Source of the DNA: Microcoleus sp. bin38.metabat.b11b12b14.051
GTDB lineage: Bacteria > Cyanobacteriota > Cyanobacteriia > Cyanobacteriales > Microcoleaceae
Assembly (NCBI RefSeq): GCF_013299165.1
Contig: NZ_JAAFKD010000047.1
Span: 1 to 33,352 of the forward strand
Reading direction: 5' to 3'
DNA length: 33,352 nucleotides
Shown: positions 1-6,872 of the stretch, one piece after another
Numbering within the stretch: position 1 is the first letter of the stretch
Layout: each line of letters opens with the position of its first letter
Translations under genes and position numbers: made by a program
Notes under the pieces: model-generated
Seen by the model: the letters and a program-made list of their open reading frames with translations, nothing else
Databases searched by the model: none
What the model was told of the DNA's origin: nothing

Positions 1-266
1 CTTTAGTCCGCATCTAAGAAGGACTAAAGTCCTCACTACAAACCAATCTGATGACAAGGTTTGTAGTGAGGACTTTAGTCCGCATCTAAGAAGGACTAAA
101 GTCCTCACTACAAACCAATCTGATTAAAAGGTTTGTAGTGAGGACTTTAGTCCGCATCTAAGAAGGACTAAAGTCCTCACTACAAACCAATCTGATGACA
201 AGGTTTGTAGTGAGGACTTTAGTCCGCATCTAAGAAGGACTAAAGTCCTCACTACAAACCAATCTG
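1..266. repeat. Array of 60-bp perfect hairpins, 72-bp period
   Basis: Four units start at 1, 73, 145 and 217, an exact 72-bp period. The first unit is cut by the window edge. Each full unit is a 24-bp arm (GGTTTGTAGTGAGGAC and on), an 11-bp loop (gcatctaagaa) and the perfect reverse-complement arm, followed by a 12-bp spacer. The spacers alternate between a gatgacaag and a gattaaaag type. The arms contain the small palindrome GGACTTTAGTCC. The same hairpin family recurs singly at 1536-1607 and as a second array at 6498-6826. No coding function is visible; transcription through it would give a row of very stable hairpins. Confidence 0.95.
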
Positions 267-332
267 ATTACGCTCCTTCGATCGCACATAATATTATACG
301 CAAGTCCTGTTTGATATAAAATATAAAATCCT

Positions 333-1535
333 ATGGTGAATGGCAGGAGAATTTTAATCGGCGTTAGTGGAGGGATTGCGGCTTACAAAGTTTGCGAAGT
401 AGTTTCAACTTTAGCGAAAGCTGGAGCAGAAGTTAAAGTAATTCTTACGGATGCCGCCGGAGAGTTTGTAACGCCTTTAACTTTTGCTACTCTTTCCCGC
501 CATCCTGCTTTTACAGATAAGGATTTTTGGCAAGCAAATCACGGCCGACCGCTGCACATTCAACTCGGAGAATGGGCGGAAGTTTTTGTGATTGCTCCCC
601 TGACTGCTAATACTTTGGCTAAGCTGGCGGGAGGTTTTGCTGATAATTTGCTTACTAATACTGTGTTAGCTTCTACTTGCCCAATTTTGCTAGCACCAGC
701 GATGAATACGGATATGTGGGAACAGCCGGCGGTGCAGCGGAATTGGCGGGAAGTGTTGACTTATCGGCGCTATCATGCGGCGAATCCGGGGGCGGGAATG
801 CTGGCGTGCGATCGCGCGGGTGTTGGTAGGATGGCAGAACCTGGTGAGATTTTGCCTCATATTGAGTCGTTGTTGTATGCTAAGGGCGATCGAGATTTAG
901 CGGGCAAACGGGTGTTAATCAGCGCCGGAGGAACCCGAGAACACCTCGATCCGGTGCGGTTTATCGGCAATCCTTCTACGGGGAAAATGGGCATAGCTTT
1001 GGCGCAAGCTGCACTGCATCGGGGCGCGACTGTAACGCTGGTACACAGTATCGCTGGGGAATTGCCACTGTCTGGTGTGCGGGCGATCGCAGTTACCAGC
1101 GCCCAAGAAATGCGGCAGGCGATGCTAGAGTGCTTTCACGATGCAGATTTAACGGTGATGGCGGCGGCGGTTGCGGATGTCAAACCGGCTGATTACAGTC
1201 ATGAGAAATTGCCAAAGCGATCGCTCCCCAATGCTTTACCGTTAGCGCCGGTAGCCGATATTGTCGCAGAGTTGGGCAACTTGAAACAGCCGCACCAAAA
1301 GCTCATCGGCTTTGCTGCACAAACTGGCGATATTGTCAAGCCTGCGATCGAGAAATTGCGGGCTAAGAAGCTGGATGCGATCGCTGCAAACCCGATCGAT
1401 CAAATAGGTGCAGGTTTCGGCAGCAATACCAATCAAGCAATATTAATTAATGCGATCGGCAAGCAACTAGAAATTGCACCTTGCAGCAAGCTAGAAATGG
1501 CTCACAGGTTGTTAGATTTTGTAATGGAAGAATGA
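333..1535 (+). CDS. coaBC: Bifunctional phosphopantothenoylcysteine decarboxylase / phosphopantothenate-cysteine ligase
   Basis: This cytosolic enzyme performs two steps of coenzyme A synthesis: CTP-dependent joining of cysteine to 4'-phosphopantothenate (CoaB) and FMN-dependent decarboxylation to 4'-phosphopantetheine (CoaC). The 400-aa length is normal for the fused protein. The N-terminal flavoprotein domain (about 1-185) shows GVSGGIAAYK, the likely catalytic His75 in LHIQLGEWA, the APAMNTDMW substrate motif with Asn125, and Cys159 in the GMLACDRAGVGRM flap. The CoaB half starts near residue 190 with LISAGGTREHLDPVRFIGN and STGKMG. ATG at 333 follows an AT-rich stretch (tataaaatataaaatc) without a clear Shine-Dalgarno sequence; GTG at 336 is an alternative. 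The gene stands alone between two hairpin repeats. Confidence 0.97.
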   Translation: MVNGRRILIGVSGGIAAYKVCEVVSTLAKAGAEVKVILTDAAGEFVTPLTFATLSRHPAFTDKDFWQANHGRPLHIQLGEWAEVFVIAPLTANTLAKLAGGFADNLLTNTVLASTCPILLAPAMNTDMWEQPAVQRNWREVLTYRRYHAANPGAGMLACDRAGVGRMAEPGEILPHIESLLYAKGDRDLAGKRVLISAGGTREHLDPVRFIGNPSTGKMGIALAQAALHRGATVTLVHSIAGELPLSGVRAIAVTSAQEMRQAMLECFHDADLTVMAAAVADVKPADYSHEKLPKRSLPNALPLAPVADIVAELGNLKQPHQKLIGFAAQTGDIVKPAIEKLRAKKLDAIAANPIDQIGAGFGSNTNQAILINAIGKQLEIAPCSKLEMAHRLLDFVMEE

Positions 1536-1607
1536 GGTTCGTAGTGAGGACTTTAGTCCTTCTTCACTAAACGCAAATAGAAAGGACTGAAGTCCTCACT
1601 ACGAACC
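1536..1607. repeat. Single hairpin repeat directly after coaBC
   Basis: One copy of the hairpin family starts on the base after the coaBC stop codon. Arms of 24 bp (GGTTCGTAGTGAGGAC and on) enclose a longer loop of about 24 bp than in the arrays, and the right arm has one mismatch (aggactgaagtcc). It could stabilise or end the coaBC transcript, but no T-run follows, so it is not a canonical intrinsic terminator. Confidence 0.9.
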
Positions 1608-1618
1608 TAATAAAGTTG

Positions 1619-2005
1619 TTATAAATTGGCTGGTGCCCGGGATAATTCTGATTCCACAAAATCTGTTGATTCCGACTCAGCCAGCAACTCAACATCTGCC
1701 ACAGTAATTTCTAGTTTAAATCCTAACGCTTCCAGCAATTCTACCAAACTGTAAATTTCCGAACCGCCGCTTTCAGTCAGCATCTGATCAAGTTTTTCGT
1801 GATATTCTTTTGCCGACTCCGAAAGAACATTCATCCTGATTTGAGCCTCAATCACATTTCTGATGGCATTTCTCAGGAGTGCGGGCTCAGGATCTTTTTC
1901 TTCCAAAATAGCCCCGATGTAACCAGCAGATTCTTCGGGTTCTTTGAGAGATTCAATGAGGTACTCGCTGTAGCTATGACTTGTCGGTGCTTTCACGTCT
2001 TTCAT
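1619..2005 (-). CDS. Antitoxin of type II module 1 (addiction module antidote-like)
   Basis: A 128-aa protein that should neutralise the toxin encoded just upstream (1974-2321). The layout YLIESL-EEsagYI-LL-NVI-AQ-R followed by EKLDQMLTESGGSEIYSLVELLEALGFKLEI matches the antidote family usually paired with RelE/ParE-like killers. The last 55 residues are nearly identical to antitoxin 2 (2438-2824), while residues about 20-75 differ strongly. The C-terminal acidic tail (ESESTDFVESEL) extends beyond the usual family length of about 100 aa. The start overlaps the toxin gene by 32 bp, implying toxin-first order and translational coupling. The family assignment is from motif reading. Confidence 0.85.
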   Translation of the reverse strand: MKDVKAPTSHSYSEYLIESLKEPEESAGYIGAILEEKDPEPALLRNAIRNVIEAQIRMNVLSESAKEYHEKLDQMLTESGGSEIYSLVELLEALGFKLEITVADVELLAESESTDFVESELSRAPANL

Positions 2006-2321
2006 AATCTTTCCAGTATGATATAGCTTGTCGAATGTCTTGTTCTTGAGTGCTTTTATCTCCGGCTACCAGGATGACCACTATTGTCAACCCAACTTGT
2101 CCTAAGTAGACGCGGTAGCCCGGCCCATAATTAATTCTGAGTTCAAAAACTCCTTCTCCTACTGACTTGATATCTCCGAGATTGCCTTGTTGAACTCGGT
2201 CAAGCCTAGACTTGATTCTCAATCTGACATTCCGATCGCGGACGGAATCAAGCCACTCGTCGAAAGGAAATTTGCCATCTGAGGTACCGTAACTTGTAAT
2301 TTCCCGTGGTTGTACTTCCAT
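1974..2321 (-). CDS. RelE/ParE-type toxin of module 1
   Basis: A 115-aa putative mRNA-interferase-type or gyrase-type toxin of the RelE/ParE superfamily, in the addiction module killer subgroup. Diagnostic blocks are FPFDEWLDSVRD, RLRIKSRLDRVQQGNLGDIKSVGEGVFELRI and GPGYRVYLGQVG, then a hydrophobic strand and a lysine-rich GGDKSTQ-like turn (here AGDKSTQEQDI). Target and activity cannot be told from the sequence. The start MEVQPREI and about 70 bp of upstream DNA are almost the same as in module 2. Its C-terminus is longer than that of toxin 2 and runs 32 bp into the antitoxin gene. Toxin-first gene order is typical of this subgroup. Confidence 0.88.
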   Translation of the reverse strand: MEVQPREITSYGTSDGKFPFDEWLDSVRDRNVRLRIKSRLDRVQQGNLGDIKSVGEGVFELRINYGPGYRVYLGQVGLTIVVILVAGDKSTQEQDIRQAISYWKDYERRESTDKS

Positions 2322-2437
2322 AATTTTATCTTAATTCTTTGCCAATTTCCATAATAAGCACGTGCGGTGTAGCTATCCCGTAGGAAATTGCCCCGCATTC
2401 CCCAAGCAAATCATATTTGCGATCGAACTGCAACTTA
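2322..2437 (-). promoter_or_regulatory. Upstream region of TA module 1, duplicated at module 2
   Basis: The first ~70 bp upstream of the toxin 1 ATG (about 2322-2390) match 3142-3212 upstream of toxin 2, including the attttatcttaattctt tract next to the start codons and a gctat(c/t)ccgtagg segment. The likely promoter and operator were therefore copied with the module. No specific operator half-sites could be proven; TA operons of this type are usually autorepressed by the antitoxin or the complex (family knowledge). Confidence 0.5.
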
Positions 2438-2824
2438 TTACAAATTAGCAGGTTCCGGGGATAATTCTAATTCCACAAAATCCGTTGATTCCGACTCAGC
2501 CACCAACTCAACATTTGCGACAGTAATTTCTAGTTTAAATCCTAACGCTTCGAGCAATTCTACCAAACTGTAAATTTCCGAACCGCCGCTTTCAGTCAGC
2601 ATCTTATCGAGCTTTTCCCATTGAAGTTGAGCTGACTCTGATAAATTGTTGAACTTTAGCCGAGAATCTACAACATCTTTGAGAACCATTTGAAGCAATT
2701 TAGGTTCATCGCTGGCTTCTGTCAATGTCACCTCGATATAACCTGCTGCTTCTTCGGCATTTCTCAGAGATTCGATCAGAAATTCTTGGTAACTTCTACT
2801 CGTTGGTGCTTTCACGTCTTTCAT
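2438..2824 (-). CDS. Antitoxin of type II module 2
   Basis: A 128-aa paralogue of the antitoxin at 1619-2005. The start MKDVKAPTS was chosen because its ATG overlaps the toxin 2 stop as ATGA (2824-2821) and aligns with antitoxin 1; a longer reading adds ten unconserved residues. N- and C-terminal ends are almost identical to antitoxin 1, but the central region that should contact the toxin (about residues 20-75) has diverged: NAEEAAGYIEVTLTE against EPEESAGYIGAILEE. This suggests the two pairs are kept insulated from each other. The ending SEIYSLVELLEALGFKLEITV followed by an acidic tail is shared. Confidence 0.85.
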   Translation of the reverse strand: MKDVKAPTSRSYQEFLIESLRNAEEAAGYIEVTLTEASDEPKLLQMVLKDVVDSRLKFNNLSESAQLQWEKLDKMLTESGGSEIYSLVELLEALGFKLEITVANVELVAESESTDFVELELSPEPANL

Positions 2825-3141
2825 AGTCTCTCCAATATTGAATAGCTTTGCCAATATCTCGCTCTTTCCTTTCTCTTATCTCCACCTATTAGCAGAAGTA
2901 CAATTGTCAGCCCGACTTGTCCAAAGTAAAGCCGATATCCAGGGCCAAAGTCAATTTTGAGTTCAAAAACTCCTTCTCCGACGGACTTACAATCTCCTAG
3001 ATTACCAGTCATGACTCGCTTAAGCCTTAACCGAATCTTGTTTTTGCCTGTGGTATCCCGGAGTGAGTTATACCAATCTTCAAAAGGATTTGTCCCATCT
3101 GCTGTCAGGTAGTTGCGAATTTCCCGTGGTTGTACTTCCAT
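2821..3141 (-). CDS. RelE/ParE-type toxin of module 2
   Basis: A 106-aa paralogue of toxin 1. Shared blocks are MEVQPREI at the start, RLRLKRVMTGNLGDCKSVGEGVFELKIDFGPGYRLYFGQVG and GGDK near the end. It ends RYWQSYSILERL, nine residues shorter than toxin 1, with an ATGA stop/start overlap to its antitoxin, a tighter coupling than in module 1. The family is expected to act on ribosomes/mRNA or gyrase, but nothing in the sequence decides this. The two modules lie head-to-tail on one strand, a tandem duplication that includes the upstream region. Confidence 0.88.
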   Translation of the reverse strand: MEVQPREIRNYLTADGTNPFEDWYNSLRDTTGKNKIRLRLKRVMTGNLGDCKSVGEGVFELKIDFGPGYRLYFGQVGLTIVLLLIGGDKRKERARYWQSYSILERL

Positions 3142-3309
3142 AATTTTATCTTAATTCTTGGCCAATTTCTATAATAAGCGCGCGCTGTAGCTATTCCGTA
3201 GGGAATCGCCCTCGCATTGAAAAAATAAATCATACTTCAGGTAGAGGCATTCGATCGCCTTTAAGGTAAACTTTGTGCAGGAAACTTTGATTAAAACAGG
3301 GAATTGTGA

Positions 3310-3783
3310 ATGAACTTTAAATCGATCGCAAAAACCAATCTACTACTCAGCAGCCTGATAATTCGCCTCGGATTGCAAGCACTTCCAGCAGCAGCCGAAG
3401 CAGTCACCGACGCGCAAGTTTCCGCACTCGTAGAAGCGCTGCGACAAGCCGCGCCACCGCAAACCGCAAATGACGGAATGTACAGTCAGTGGCAAGTTTT
3501 ACCAGGGAATATTTCCCGCTGGGCAAAATTCTGTACCAAACAAGATTTAACACCGCAACAATTTGAAGCCGACGCCACAAAAGCCAAAACAATTGTTACT
3601 TGTATCGTCGGCGATTTGCTGCGCGACGAATACAAAGCTAGCAGCAACAATGAATTAACCGCTGTACGCCGCGCCGCTTGCTGGTGGATGACAGGAGAAT
3701 CCGCAGCTTGCAAAAGCGGCGCCACTGCTACTTATGCGGATAAGGTTGTCAGCGTTTACCAGCAGCAGCGGCCGAAAAAGTAA
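3310..3783 (+). CDS. Small exported protein of unknown function
   Basis: A 157-aa protein that I do not recognise. Residues 1-30 look like a signal peptide (MNFKSIAKTN, a hydrophobic LLLSSLIIRLG, then ALPAAAEA as a likely cleavage site), so it is probably periplasmic. The mature part is mostly helical, with four cysteines (in AKFCTK, IVTCIVGD, AACWWM and SAACKS) that could form disulfides, and a basic end QQQRPKK. ATG at 3310 follows caggga (-12), a plausible ribosome site. Codon use with GC-rich third positions resembles the surrounding housekeeping genes. It is the only plus-strand gene among TA remnants. Confidence 0.75.
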   Translation: MNFKSIAKTNLLLSSLIIRLGLQALPAAAEAVTDAQVSALVEALRQAAPPQTANDGMYSQWQVLPGNISRWAKFCTKQDLTPQQFEADATKAKTIVTCIVGDLLRDEYKASSNNELTAVRRAACWWMTGESAACKSGATATYADKVVSVYQQQRPKK

Positions 3784-3854
3784 GGTTTGTGCTGCGGGAT
3801 CTAGATTTTTTTGACCGCAGATAGGGGCAGATAGGGGCAGATTTGCGATCGGTT

Positions 3855-3986
3855 TGATATCATGTCCGGCCAATTACTTAAGCTATGTCATTGCCAAACG
3901 AAATGAAGCAATCGCAAGGCTAAAACTTGCTTGCATCTGCTCTTATAAGCTTGGCAATGAGTGGCATTTACGCAGACATGATATCA
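3855..3986. mobile_element. 132-bp MITE-like element with 12-bp terminal inverted repeats
   Basis: The ends are perfect 12-bp inverted repeats (tgatatcatgtc at 3855-3866 and gacatgatatca at 3975-3986). A second inner pair is cattgccaa (3889-3897) and ttggcaatg (3951-3959), so the whole element can fold on itself. It encodes nothing. Its right end supplies the stop codon of the decayed antitoxin gene (TGA at 3986-3984), as if it inserted into that gene and cut off its tail. No clear target-site duplication is seen. Directly left, 3820-3840 carries a short tandem of agataggggc. Confidence 0.75.
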
Positions 3987-4320
3987 TTCCCCGATCGCCA
4001 ATTCATCTTCTTTTAACATAACCCTTAGCCTAAATCCTAGCGCATCCAATAATGCAATCAAAGTGTAAATTTCCGAAGCGCCACTTTCGGAAATAACTTT
4101 ATCTAGTTTCTCGTGATGCACTTGAGCTTCCTTCGAGAGATTATTCGCCCGCAAACGGGCATCAATTACGTCTTGAAATTCCGCCCGCAGCAGTTGAAAA
4201 TCGGGTGATTCTGCTGTCTTCAGCGACACTCAGGTAAGCCGCAGATTCTAGGGGATTTTGTAGCGATTCAATTAGTGCATTTAGCCAGCTATCACTGGTT
4301 GGCGCTGTCACGTTCTTCAT
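3984..4320 (-). pseudogene. Frameshifted, truncated third antitoxin (toxin gene lost)
   Basis: A relic of the same antitoxin family. The first frame gives MKNVTAPTSDSWLNALIESL and continues to SAAYLSV. A one-base shift at about 4222-4232 (one extra base or two missing) moves the reading to SLKTAESPDFQLL, then RANNLSKEAQVHHEKLDKV and GASEIYTLIALLDALGFRL. Joined, the two frames align end to end with antitoxins 1 and 2. The acidic C-terminal tail is missing, because the frame ends inside the terminal repeat of the MITE-like element at 3855-3986. No toxin gene lies upstream: only 45 bp separate its start from the next gene. It is either an orphan remnant or, if the frameshift is a sequencing error, a solitary antitoxin. 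Confidence 0.8.
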
Positions 4321-4365
4321 AATACCTCTTGCATTCATTCCCAAATTATCGGAAAATTATCTGCG

Positions 4366-5499
4366 TTAATCTATGTTTATCTGCCTGACATCTGCGGTTG
4401 CTGTATCAATGAAAGATTTATGCAATTCAAGTCTATTTTCCGCCTGACTTCTCATCAACTTCTGCACGCTACCCAAAGCCCGATTTAATTCGTAACTCTT
4501 TCTTTCCGAATTATGCAAAAAAGCCTGCTGTTCTTCCTCAATCATCAACACATCCTGCCGCACCAAACCATCCAATAACTTTTGAGCAGCACCGAAACAG
4601 CTATCTTTAATAAACTTGCGAAACCAAACAGGCAATTTGTGCAGCCGCCAAAACGCATTTAATGAGGTAAAATGAATTAAATAAGCGCGAGTTGCTGTCT
4701 CGCTTACCGGACAAACCAAGCAGTAAATCTTAAAGTCGCTTCCCAGTGTTGAAACCCAGTGCGGATAAACGTAACTCACATCTAGCGGTTCCGGGTGTAG
4801 CTTCCGCAGAGATTTGAAAAATAACTGGGAAATTGACCATATTTTATCTATTTTGTAATAACTTTGTGCTTGATAGCGAGCAGTTACTTGATGCTCGTCT
4901 TCTGTTAAAGTATCTAATACCGGATTTGCCCAAGCTTGCCAATCGTCGTGCAAGTGTCCGTGGTACATATCCATTAAGTTTTCAATTAAAAATGAGTAGT
5001 GAGCCTGACAGTCGATGACTGAAACTGTGGCAATATAATTGAGATGTTCCCATTCGGGCAAATTTAATAAATCTATCTTTTCGGCTTGGCTTTCCTCGCC
5101 GGGAAACAGCCAGATAAAACCGTTTTGTTCTTTGACTGGATAGGAGCGAATTTTGCAGTTAGGTAGCTTTTGATTTGCGGCTAAATAATCGACTTCGGCG
5201 CATTCTCCCCTGGCATTTAACCGCCATCCGTGGTAGGCACATTCGATTAAATCGCCTTTAACTTTGCCGTGGCTGAGTTTAACTTGTCGGTGCGGGCACC
5301 TGTCTTCTAAAGCGTTGATTTTGCCTGCACTGTCGCGGAAAAGCACGATCGCCCGATGCCACAATATCACAGGTAGTGGCTGACTCTGTACCTCTGTGCT
5401 GCGGGCGACTGCATACCATTGCTGTAAATTAATGCCCAACTCGCGGATGTGAATTTTTTGTTTCCTTGCAGATACCGATTCGATCGCGTTATTTTGCAT
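4366..5499 (-). CDS. Rieske [2Fe-2S] non-haem iron oxygenase
   Basis: A 377-aa oxygenase alpha-subunit-like protein. The Rieske cluster ligands are visible as Cys68-Pro-His70 and Cys87-x2-His90 (CPHRQ...CAYHGW). The mononuclear iron site is the segment around ENLMDMYHGHLH, with Asp177, His180 and His182 or His184; the last spacing is shorter than the usual D-x2-H-x4-H. This resembles the pheophorbide/choline/vanillate-type oxygenases; the substrate is unknown. The start at 5499 is chosen because its ATG overlaps the TAA stop of the upstream methyltransferase (TAATG), implying coupled translation; a 22-residue longer frame exists. The last ~10 codons lie in a dispersed sequence related to the catctgcggtt repeats, so the C-terminal tail may be repeat-derived. 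Confidence 0.9.
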   Translation of the reverse strand: MQNNAIESVSARKQKIHIRELGINLQQWYAVARSTEVQSQPLPVILWHRAIVLFRDSAGKINALEDRCPHRQVKLSHGKVKGDLIECAYHGWRLNARGECAEVDYLAANQKLPNCKIRSYPVKEQNGFIWLFPGEESQAEKIDLLNLPEWEHLNYIATVSVIDCQAHYSFLIENLMDMYHGHLHDDWQAWANPVLDTLTEDEHQVTARYQAQSYYKIDKIWSISQLFFKSLRKLHPEPLDVSYVYPHWVSTLGSDFKIYCLVCPVSETATRAYLIHFTSLNAFWRLHKLPVWFRKFIKDSCFGAAQKLLDGLVRQDVLMIEEEQQAFLHNSERKSYELNRALGSVQKLMRSQAENRLELHKSFIDTATADVRQINID

Positions 5500-6185
5500 T
5501 ACAAGTTTTCCCAGATTACGCCCATATAACAACCCAATCTTACAAAATAACAGCCGGGAAAGCAACGGCCGTAAATTCTTTTAAATCTCCCTTCTGACAA
5601 ATACCTGTCCCTAGCTAAATGCTGCAACCAGTTTGGCGACAATCTAAATTTTAACAATCTTGAAGCATTGCGAAACCCGTATTTGGAACAGTCGGGCATA
5701 AAATCTCTCGCTGCACGTATTATGTGGCCGATTGTAGCAGGTGTTTCAACTTCGGATACATTATCTAAAAGCACGACTTTTCCCTGCCGTTTTAACAATT
5801 TTTTAACTGATGAGAGGGCGGATGGGAGGTTGGGCAAGTGGTGAAAAGTTGCGGCGCTAACTATTAAATCAAATTGGCTATTTATGGCTAATTCATTGGC
5901 ATCCATTTGAATGTATTCGATATTAGGTGCAGAGCGTTTGTGACGGGCGATACCCAGCAGTTTTTCTGACAAATCGACCGCTACCACACGATCGTAATAC
6001 TTGGCTAATTCAAAAGCCAGAATGCCCGAACCGCAGCCAATATCCAATGCTGTACCTTTGCTGGCAGATAGGTTTTTAGTAAAGAAATCATTCTGGCTTT
6101 GCAAGGTTGCTGCAAAATCGTATTCTGCTGCAAAATCATCAAACGTTACAGATTTGTTGGAAATTTTCCAGTTACTCTTCAGCAT
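5499..6185 (-). CDS. Class I SAM-dependent methyltransferase
   Basis: A 228-aa methyltransferase with a Rossmann-type SAM site. Motif I is LDIGCGSGI (residues 47-55), motif II ends in VVAVDLS with acidic Asp71, the adenine-contacting region is IQMDANELA, and motif IV/post-motif is FDLIVSAATFHHLPN. The C-terminal third has a basic, aromatic region (RFKRIYGRCFPGCYF) unlike simple UbiE/BioC proteins and might bind a hydrophobic substrate. It is the first gene of a two-gene unit whose second gene, a Rieske oxygenase, starts within its stop codon. The pair probably modifies one small molecule by methylation and oxidation. Substrate and pathway are unknown. Confidence 0.88.
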   Translation of the reverse strand: MLKSNWKISNKSVTFDDFAAEYDFAATLQSQNDFFTKNLSASKGTALDIGCGSGILAFELAKYYDRVVAVDLSEKLLGIARHKRSAPNIEYIQMDANELAINSQFDLIVSAATFHHLPNLPSALSSVKKLLKRQGKVVLLDNVSEVETPATIGHIIRAARDFMPDCSKYGFRNASRLLKFRLSPNWLQHLARDRYLSEGRFKRIYGRCFPGCYFVRLGCYMGVIWENL

Positions 6186-6282
6186 CTATTCTTGCTTTAC
6201 ACTCATTCAACATTTTAACCGCAGATGCACCCAAATTGACGCCAAGGATTTGATTTTTTTGTTCCCACGCTCTGTTTTCTGC

Positions 6283-6498
6283 TCAGCGAAACCACACCCA
6301 CAAACCGTAACTCATCTGAATTGCGAGTAATATCACCAACAAACTCAGCAGAGCGATCGCTCCTAATTCTCCGAAAACAGCTAAAATTAGTGCCACAACA
6401 GCCGCAGCTAATTTTAAGGCAGGACTCCATATCGGGTGAGTGAGTGCTTCCTCTTTAACTAGAAATAAAATAATAAGGTTCGCTCGTTCGGAATGCAA
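6283..6498 (-). CDS. Small membrane protein, start uncertain
   Basis: A reading frame of at most 71 aa from a TTG codon at 6498. It holds a conserved-looking stretch VKEEALTHPIWSPALKLAAA followed by two hydrophobic segments (about 28-44 and 46-64) and ends SYGLWVWFR. Such short two-helix proteins are common in cyanobacteria, but I cannot name a family. No ATG lies in frame before the first helix, and the TTG start sits on the edge of the hairpin array, so the true start may be a rare codon or the gene may have been shortened by the array. It is separated from the downstream methyltransferase by about 100 bp. Confidence 0.45.
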   Translation of the reverse strand: MHSERANLIILFLVKEEALTHPIWSPALKLAAAVVALILAVFGELGAIALLSLLVILLAIQMSYGLWVWFR

Positions 6499-6826
6499 GT
6501 CCTTCTATAGATGCGGACTAAAGTCCTCACTACAAACCCGTTTTTCTTGAGGTTCGTAGTGAGGACTTTAGTCCTTCTATGGATGCGGACTAAAGTCCTC
6601 ACTACGAACCAGTTTTTCTTAAGGTTAGTAGTGAGGACTTTAGTCCTTCTATGGATGCGGACTAAAGTCCTCACTACGAACCAGTTTTTCTTAAGGTTAG
6701 TAGTGAGGACTTTAGTCCTTCTATAGATGCGGACTAAAGTCCTCACTACAAACCTGTTTTTCTTAAGGTTAGTAGTGAGGACTTTAGTCCTTCTATGGAT
6801 GCGGACTAAAGTCCTCACTACGAACC
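6498..6826. repeat. Second hairpin array, 72-bp period
   Basis: A partial unit (6498-6538) is followed by four full units starting at 6551, 6623, 6695 and 6767, exactly 72 bp apart. Each is a 60-bp inverted repeat with 24-bp arms (GGTTCGTAGTGAGGAC or GGTTAGTAGTGAGGAC) and a loop ttctatggatgc, separated by 12-bp spacers rich in T (agtttttcttaa). Arms are homologous to the array at 1-266, but the loop is inverted and the spacers differ. Reading frames that run through the array in both directions are artefacts of the period being a multiple of three. It separates the membrane protein gene from the Rieske flavoprotein gene. Confidence 0.95.
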
Positions 6827-6872
6827 AGTTTTGTTCGTGGGGACGCGATGCAAAATCCACCCGCTGCAAACC

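Noticed and set aside
1..266. CRISPR-like array
   Set aside because: The repeated part is a 60-bp perfect hairpin and the 12-bp spacers repeat among themselves; no unique spacers and no cas genes.
6459..6869. Open frames of 136 and 71 codons running through the hairpin array on both strands
   Set aside because: The 72-bp period is a multiple of three, so a repeat without stops stays open; the encoded repeats have no protein-like features.
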